From the NCBI GenBank assembly GCA_035252155.1, contig DATFDL010000028.1, forward strand, positions 1-5,158: a stretch of DNA of 5,158 nt, given 5' to 3'. This document shows positions 1-5,158 of the stretch, one piece after another. The DNA is from JAICLL01 sp035252155 (GTDB taxonomy: Bacteria; Planctomycetota; Planctomycetia; Pirellulales; JAICIG01). The notes beneath the pieces were generated by a model that was not told the origin of the DNA, made no database searches, and saw only the letters and a program-made list of their open reading frames with translations. The stretch's first letter is position 1, and each line of letters starts with the position of its first letter. The translations under genes and the position numbers were made by a program.

Positions 1-1
1 G

Positions 2-511
2 TTGTACGACACTGAGCATCCGCTTAAGACCGCGGCCCCGGCGCTCGTCGAAGCCGCCGGCAAGCTTGCGAAGTCCAAAGACTACGCCGCCGCGCAGGCC
101 GCCTTCGCCACCGTCGAGCTGGCGCTGGCCGACAAGAACAACGGCGGGGCGGCGCCAACCACAACGCCGGCAAAGGTTGCCTCGATGGGACAGTTGATGA
201 AACAAGTAACCTTTGTCAACAGCCGCCTGAAGCGCGGCTTGCGCCGATTGGGCGATAAAACCGACGAAAAAGCCCGAGACACCGCCGTATTGGCCGCCAT
301 CGCCCAGGCCATCACCTACGACACCCACGAGGTGAAGCACGACGAGCAGCGCGACGACTGGTATCGGTTCTGCGGCGAAATGCGCGACGCGGCCGGTGAA
401 CTCAACGCGCAGATCAAGGCCGCCGATAAGCAAGGGGCGGAACGCGCGCTCAAGCGGCTCGGCCAGAGCTGCGAGGCTTGCCATCAGGTGTTCCGACCCG
501 AGCAGAAGTAA
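2..511 (+). CDS. Cytochrome c'-like (class II) c-type cytochrome, 5'-truncated
   Basis: The frame is open to the left edge, so the true start, any export signal and an unknown N-terminal length lie outside the window; the TTG at base 2 is unlikely to be the start. About 169 residues are visible. A single haem-attachment motif, CEACH, lies near the C-terminus (Cys codons 470-472 and 479-481, His 482-484) and is followed by FRPEQK. One CxxCH at the end of an alpha-helical domain, followed by an FR pair, is the hallmark of class II cytochromes (cytochrome c'). Visible residues 62-169 would fit the four-helix bundle; the MKQV...RLKRGL stretch would be helix 1, which supplies the distal residue. 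The preceding 45 or so Ala/Lys-rich residues and an Ala/Thr/Pro linker may belong to a further domain. Family members are exported and bind haem covalently; the partner here is unknown. glgX follows after 27 bases on the same strand, so co-transcription is possible, but no functional link is evident. Confidence 0.85.
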   Translation: MYDTEHPLKTAAPALVEAAGKLAKSKDYAAAQAAFATVELALADKNNGGAAPTTTPAKVASMGQLMKQVTFVNSRLKRGLRRLGDKTDEKARDTAVLAAIAQAITYDTHEVKHDEQRDDWYRFCGEMRDAAGELNAQIKAADKQGAERALKRLGQSCEACHQVFRPEQK

Positions 512-520
512 GGACCGGCC

Positions 521-527
521 AAAGGAG
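521..527 (+). promoter_or_regulatory. Ribosome binding site of glgX
   Basis: AAAGGAG ends 11 bases before the ATG at 539, and a second purine run, GGAAGG (533-538), abuts the start. The next in-frame ATG (605) has no such element upstream, which favours 539. The spacing is slightly long, so initiation at 605 is not excluded. Confidence 0.6.
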
Positions 528-538
528 AAAGCGGAAGG

Positions 539-2677
<2,139 letters not shown>

Positions 2678-2689
2678 ACCACGGGGCAG

Positions 2690-2709
2690 CAGAATTCGTG
2701 AGAATTCTG
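2690..2709 (+). terminator. Hairpin just after glgX, possible terminator
   Basis: An 8-bp perfect stem, CAGAATTC pairing with GAATTCTG, closes a GTGA loop, which fits the stable GNRA tetraloop class in RNA. It starts 12 bases after the glgX stop codon. No T-run follows, so it is not a classical intrinsic terminator. It may instead protect the mRNA 3' end or be a dispersed repeat. The following bases carry another small hairpin (TCACGC/GCGTGA, 2727-2740). Confidence 0.35.
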
Positions 2710-2749
2710 GCCGCGGCAATTATCCTTCACGCGGGCGTGACTGCGGCAA

Positions 2750-2824
2750 TGTGGGACAGCCGCCCTCGGCTGTCTCGCGGTCGCCTTTGGCGACCACCTC
2801 ACAGCCGAGGGCGGCTGTGCCACA
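2750..2824. repeat. Three-hairpin palindromic repeat, copy 1
   Basis: The outer 24-base arms at 2750-2773 and 2801-2824 are inverted repeats matching at 23 of 24 positions. Each arm is also a hairpin by itself: ACAGCCG/CGGCTGT around CCCT (2756-2773), and ACAGCCG/CGGCTGT around AGGG (2801-2818). Between them lies a perfect 7-bp hairpin, GGTCGCC-TTT-GGCGACC (2779-2795). The element can therefore fold as one long cruciform or as three hairpins in a row. It sits between the convergent 3' ends of glgX and the SDR gene, where a symmetric structure could stop or stabilise both transcripts; no T-tracts are present. Bases 2800-2824 recur exactly at 3799-3823. To its right, the spacer holds only a CGCGGCCGCG palindrome (2845-2854) and a direct repeat CCGGCGGC (2825-2832, 2865-2872). 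Confidence 0.85.
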
Positions 2825-2881
2825 CCGGCGGCGGATGTCGCATTCGCGGCCGCGTGGACTATATCCGGCGGCAACGCGAAA

Positions 2882-3676
2882 TCACCAGTCGCGAGTGAAG
2901 CCGGCCGTCCAGCCGCCGTCAACGGTGAGTACGGCGCCGTTCACATAGCTGGCTTCGGGAGAAACCAAGAACAACACCGCGTGAGCAATTTCCTCGGGCG
3001 TGCCGGGACGGCCCAGCGGCACGTGCGATAACAGACTGGCGGCCTTTTCGGAATAGGCGCCGTCTTCGCCATAAAACAGGTCGCGCGTGCCGCGCGTCAG
3101 AATCGAGCCCGGAGCGATGCAGTTGGTGAGCACGCCGCGGGGACCGAGCTCCAGCGCCATCGATTTCGAGAGATTCACGACGCCCGCCTTGGCGGCCACA
3201 AAGGCGCTTTGCAACCGCAACGGCACGAGCCCGGCGACTGAGGCGATGTTGACAATCCGTCCGCCGCCCCGGTCGATCATGCCCGGCACCACGGCTTGGC
3301 TGGTGACGAACACGCCGGTGAGATCGACACGGAGAATGCGTTCCCAATCGTCGGGCGAATACTCGTGGATCGGCCGGCGGTCACGGGCGGTGTTGATGCC
3401 GGCGTTGTTAATGAGAATGCTGATGGGACCGAATCGTTGGACGATTTCGCGAATGACCGCAGGCATGCGAACAGCGTCGGCCACGTCAGCCTGGTAGGCG
3501 GCGACCGAATGGCCCGCGGAGAGCAGTTCATGTTCGGCAACGTTGGCTGCCTCGCCGTTGACGTCGACGATGGCCACCGAGGCGCCGTTGGCGGCCAGGC
3601 GTTCGGCGGTCGCCCGTCCGATGCCCAGTGCTCCGCCGGTGACGAGTGCGACCTGGCCTTGAAGATCGACGTTCAT
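2882..3676 (-). CDS. Short-chain dehydrogenase/reductase (classical SDR) with Phe in place of the catalytic Tyr
   Basis: Complete, 264 residues, a normal length for a classical single-domain Rossmann-fold SDR. The cofactor site is intact: TGGALGIG (13-20), Asp38 at the end of beta-2 (suggesting NAD(H) rather than NADP(H)), and NNAG (90-93). The active site is unusual. Ser146 (in NIASVAG) and Lys163 are present, but the YxxxK tyrosine is Phe159 (FVAAK, codon TTT at 3200-3202), and Asp118 occupies the position of the usual tetrad Asn (VDLTGVF). The typical C-terminal APGS (188-191), LGRPGTPEEIA and VDGGW motifs are present. Substrate and product cannot be named; normal activity is doubtful unless another residue supplies the proton. 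The ATG at 3676 begins just before the first beta strand as expected, but no good Shine-Dalgarno precedes it. It lies downstream of the P-II gene on the same strand, across a 209-base repeat-filled spacer, so it may be transcribed separately. FabG-like names would be over-specific. Confidence 0.93.
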   Translation of the reverse strand: MNVDLQGQVALVTGGALGIGRATAERLAANGASVAIVDVNGEAANVAEHELLSAGHSVAAYQADVADAVRMPAVIREIVQRFGPISILINNAGINTARDRRPIHEYSPDDWERILRVDLTGVFVTSQAVVPGMIDRGGGRIVNIASVAGLVPLRLQSAFVAAKAGVVNLSKSMALELGPRGVLTNCIAPGSILTRGTRDLFYGEDGAYSEKAASLLSHVPLGRPGTPEEIAHAVLFLVSPEASYVNGAVLTVDGGWTAGFTRDW

Positions 3677-3750
3677 GGATGACCCGTTCGGTGGAATGTC
3701 GGTTTGAACCGTAATGTTTCTGATTGGTGTTGACCATCAATTGGCATGAG

Positions 3751-3823
3751 GACCAGCCGCCTCGGCTGGTTCCGCAACGCCGACTGGCGTCGGCAATGCA
3801 CAGCCGAGGGCGGCTGTGCCACA
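3751..3823. repeat. Three-hairpin palindromic repeat, copy 2
   Basis: There are three successive hairpins: ACCAGCCG-CCT-CGGCTGGT (3752-3770), GCCGAC-TGGC-GTCGGC (3779-3794, with an alternative ACGCC-GACT-GGCGT at 3777-3790), and GCACAGCCG-AGGG-CGGCTGTGC (3798-3819). Bases 3799-3823 are identical to 2800-2824, and the order, orientation and approximate spacing of the hairpins match copy 1. The left hairpin differs from copy 1 by a paired C/G change, and the central hairpin keeps only a CGCC...GGCG core. Both copies also have CGGCAATG nearby (2744-2751 and 3791-3798), though at different places relative to the hairpins. Confidence 0.8.
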
Positions 3824-3832
3824 TCCCGTTTC

Positions 3833-3844
3833 CGGCAATTGCCG
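3833..3844. repeat. 12-bp perfect palindrome downstream of the P-II gene
   Basis: CGGCAATTGCCG is fully self-complementary. On the - strand it lies about 40 bases past the P-II stop codon. A six-T run in that direction (3856-3861) comes before the palindrome rather than after it, so the order is wrong for an intrinsic terminator of the P-II gene. It could be a dimeric protein-binding site; no function is assigned. Confidence 0.35.
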
Positions 3845-3885
3845 ATTTTGAATGTAAAAAACCAATCAGAGCGGAACGGCCCGGA

Positions 3886-4233
3886 TCAAATTGCCTCGCT
3901 GCCACGTTCACCGGTGCGAATGCGAATGCAGTCTTCCAGCGGCAACACAAAAATCTTGCCGTCGCCGATTTCGCCGGTAGGCCCGGTGCGGCCTCCTTTG
4001 ATGATCGCTTCGATTGTCGGCTCGACGAAGTCTTCGTTGACGGCGATCTGCAACTGCACCTTGCGCAGCAGATTGACCGTGAACTCATGGCAGCGATAGG
4101 TCTCGGTGTGACCCTTCTGGCGGCCAAAACCTTGCACATCCATGACCGTAAGTCGAAACACCTCAACTTCGGTCAGTGCCGCTTTGACGGCCTCTAAGCG
4201 GTTGGGCTGAATGATCGCCACAATCAGTTTCAT
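3886..4233 (-). CDS. glnB: P-II family nitrogen regulatory protein with atypical T-loop
   Basis: Complete, 115 residues (E. coli GlnB has 112). P-II proteins are cytoplasmic trimers that bind ATP/ADP and 2-oxoglutarate and pass on carbon/nitrogen status by contacting enzymes, transporters or kinases. The start MKLIVAIIQP aligns with E. coli MKKIDAIIKP and is preceded by GAGGGA; the frame stays open further upstream, but that stretch has no P-II character. Visible features are GFGRQKGHTE (35-44, with Gln39), the T-loop, Lys58, the B-loop IGDGKIFV (89-96), and the C-terminal RIRTGERG (104-111). The T-loop reads YRCHEF (46-51), so the uridylylated Tyr51 of E. coli is Phe and the Ser49 phosphorylated in cyanobacteria is His; Tyr46 remains. 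The B-loop is three residues longer than E. coli GlnB (TGPTGEIGDGK against TGKIGDGK). No amtB or glnA adjoins, so GlnB versus GlnK cannot be settled. galE lies 67 bases upstream on the same strand. Confidence 0.95.
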   Translation of the reverse strand: MKLIVAIIQPNRLEAVKAALTEVEVFRLTVMDVQGFGRQKGHTETYRCHEFTVNLLRKVQLQIAVNEDFVEPTIEAIIKGGRTGPTGEIGDGKIFVLPLEDCIRIRTGERGSEAI

Positions 4234-4238
4234 GCGCG

Positions 4239-4244
4239 TCCCTC
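4239..4244 (-). promoter_or_regulatory. Ribosome binding site of the P-II gene
   Basis: On the - strand, GAGGGA stands 5 bases before the ATG at 4233. This supports starting the protein at MKLIVAI and not at the much longer upstream extension of the same open frame. Confidence 0.6.
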
Positions 4245-4272
4245 GGTCTAGGCGGAATGTTTTGATGGTAGC

Positions 4273-4287
4273 CGGGCGGCAAGCCCG
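4273..4287 (-). other. Small hairpin between galE and the P-II gene
   Basis: A 5-bp GC stem, CGGGC/GCCCG with a 5-base loop, begins 13 bases after the galE stop codon on the - strand. No T-run follows. It could weakly separate galE and P-II expression or be a processing site. It is short enough to be chance in GC-rich DNA. Confidence 0.25.
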
Positions 4288-4300
4288 TCTCAAGGTGCAA

Positions 4301-5158
4301 CTAGTCGTCAAATCCGCGGGGGTGAGTCGAATGCCACCGCCAGGCGGTCGAGACGATGGCGTCGATTTCGACGTACTTGGGATGCCAGTCGAGCTGCGCC
4401 TGCGCTCGGCGGGCGTCCGCGACCAGTTCCGGCGGATCACCGGGACGGCGCGGGCCGATCTCGACGGGAATCTCGCGGCCCGACACCCGCCGGCAGGCCT
4501 CGATCACCTCTCGGACGCTGTGTCCCCGGCCTGTCCCCAAATTGAGCTTCAGCCCGTGGCCCGACACAAGCCGCTCCAGCGCCTGAACATGGGCGGACCC
4601 GAGATCGTCGACGTGTACGTAATCACGGATGCACGTGCCGTCGGGCGTGGCATAATCGTCGCCAAAAATCGTAATTTTCTCGCGCTGACCCAGTGCCACT
4701 TGCAAGACAATGGGTATCAGGTGCGACTCGGGCGTGTGGTCTTCGCCCAAATCGCCATGCGGGCTGGCGCCGGCCGCGTTAAAGTATCGCAGTGCGGCGT
4801 AACCCAGACCATAGGCTCGGGCGTAATCGGCCAACGCCTGCTCGACCACCAGCTTGGTGAAACCATAAGGATTGATCGGCCGCTGCGGCTCGTCTTCGCT
4901 GATGGGCGTTTTTTCGGGGGCGCCGTAAGTGGCCGTCGTGCTGGAAAACACAATCTTGCCGACACCGGCTGCCCGCATCGCTTCGAGCAACGAGAGGCTG
5001 CCGCCGACATTGTTCTGATAATACTTGGCAGGGTTGGCCACCGATTCGCCCACGAGCGCGAACGCCGCGAAGTGCATCACGGCCTCGATCTTGTGCTCGG
5101 CCAGCGCCGCGGTCAGTCGCGGACGATCGGTCAGATCGCCCACAATCAGACGCTCGGC
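4301..5158 (-). CDS. galE: UDP-glucose 4-epimerase GalE, N-terminus beyond the window
   Basis: The frame runs to the right edge with 285 residues visible. By comparison with E. coli GalE (338), roughly 50 N-terminal residues are missing, including the Rossmann glycine motif. The internal GTG at 5143 is not the start, because sequence before it (AERLIVGDLTD) continues the family pattern. GalE interconverts UDP-glucose and UDP-galactose with bound NAD(+) in the cytoplasm, feeding galactose use and surface polysaccharide synthesis. Visible motifs are HFAAFALVGES, FSSTTATYG with the catalytic Ser/Thr, YGFTK with catalytic Tyr (codon 4865-4867) and Lys (4853-4855), RYFNAAGA, DGTCIRDYVHVDD, NLGTGRGHSV and RRPGDPPELVAD. 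The last two are GalE-specific, which makes a different extended SDR less likely. The residue matching E. coli Tyr299, which limits the sugar pocket, is Leu, so UDP-N-acetylhexosamines might also be accepted; this is inference. The P-II gene follows after 67 bases. Confidence 0.94.
   Translation of the reverse strand, partial: AERLIVGDLTDRPRLTAALAEHKIEAVMHFAAFALVGESVANPAKYYQNNVGGSLSLLEAMRAAGVGKIVFSSTTATYGAPEKTPISEDEPQRPINPYGFTKLVVEQALADYARAYGLGYAALRYFNAAGASPHGDLGEDHTPESHLIPIVLQVALGQREKITIFGDDYATPDGTCIRDYVHVDDLGSAHVQALERLVSGHGLKLNLGTGRGHSVREVIEACRRVSGREIPVEIGPRRPGDPPELVADARRAQAQLDWHPKYVEIDAIVSTAWRWHSTHPRGFDD

Larger units (their letters stand above)
3719..3870. repeat. Palindrome-rich segment bounded by a 10-bp inverted repeat
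   Basis: TCTGATTGGT at 3719-3728 is exactly inverted as ACCAATCAGA at 3861-3870. The 152-base segment between these ends holds all the hairpins of the SDR/P-II spacer. The arrangement resembles a small non-autonomous (MITE-like) insertion, but the ends are short, no target-site duplication is evident, and no similar ends flank copy 1. The inverted repeat may be chance or may simply close a larger stem. Confidence 0.35.

Noticed and set aside
3087..3682. Two + strand open frames opposite the SDR gene
   Set aside because: The SDR frame contains all the family motifs across this stretch; the opposite frames encode nothing recognisable.
3690..3745. Possible SDR promoter on the - strand (TTGATG with a weak CATTAC box)
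   Set aside because: The -10 match is only about 3 of 6 and such matches occur often by chance; planctomycete promoters are poorly described by this consensus.
2678..3885. CRISPR-like reading of the repeated palindromes
   Set aside because: Only two copies are present, about 1 kb apart with a gene between them, and there is no regular spacing or cas gene.
3724..4197. + strand open frame (157 codons) across the repeat spacer and the P-II gene
   Set aside because: It is antisense to a clear P-II gene and its first part is made of the palindromic repeats.
4234..4440. N-terminal extension of the P-II frame by 69 codons
   Set aside because: The extension overlaps the galE 3' end, has no P-II homology, and the internal ATG at 4233 has its own ribosome binding site and the canonical N-terminus.

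Overview
This is a GC-rich, gene-dense bacterial chromosome segment with five protein genes, two of them cut by the window edges. The gene content, the cytochrome c'-like protein, the style of the P-II protein and SDR, and the palindromic GC-rich intergenic repeats look most like a planctomycete (Pirellulales-like). This lineage guess comes from memory of the families and is not proven by the sequence.

Layout. On the + strand, a 5'-truncated cytochrome c'-type protein (2-511) is followed after 27 bases by a complete GlgX-type glycogen debranching enzyme (539-2677). On the - strand, reading right to left, come a GalE-type UDP-glucose 4-epimerase cut by the right edge (4301-5158), a complete P-II nitrogen regulator (3886-4233) and a complete short-chain dehydrogenase/reductase (2882-3676). 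glgX and the SDR gene converge on a 204-base spacer (2678-2881). The SDR and P-II genes are separated by 209 bases (3677-3885), and P-II and galE by 67 bases (4234-4300). No gene-free stretch exceeds 300 bases.

The two larger spacers, one on each side of the SDR gene, carry related copies of a roughly 75-bp repeat made of three consecutive hairpins. The right-hand unit of 25 bases is identical in both copies (2800-2824 and 3799-3823). The left and central hairpins have diverged in sequence but keep their folding pattern. This is the most distinctive non-coding signal here.

Functionally, glgX (glycogen breakdown) and galE (UDP-sugar interconversion) are carbohydrate genes and glnB is a carbon/nitrogen status sensor, but no single pathway joins all five genes. 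Two complete proteins carry notable substitutions. The SDR has Phe where the catalytic Tyr of YxxxK is expected. The P-II protein has Phe at the position of the uridylylated Tyr51 and His at the position of the cyanobacterial phospho-Ser49. I found no CRISPR array, RNA gene, transposase, phage or defence module, and no clear new multi-gene system.
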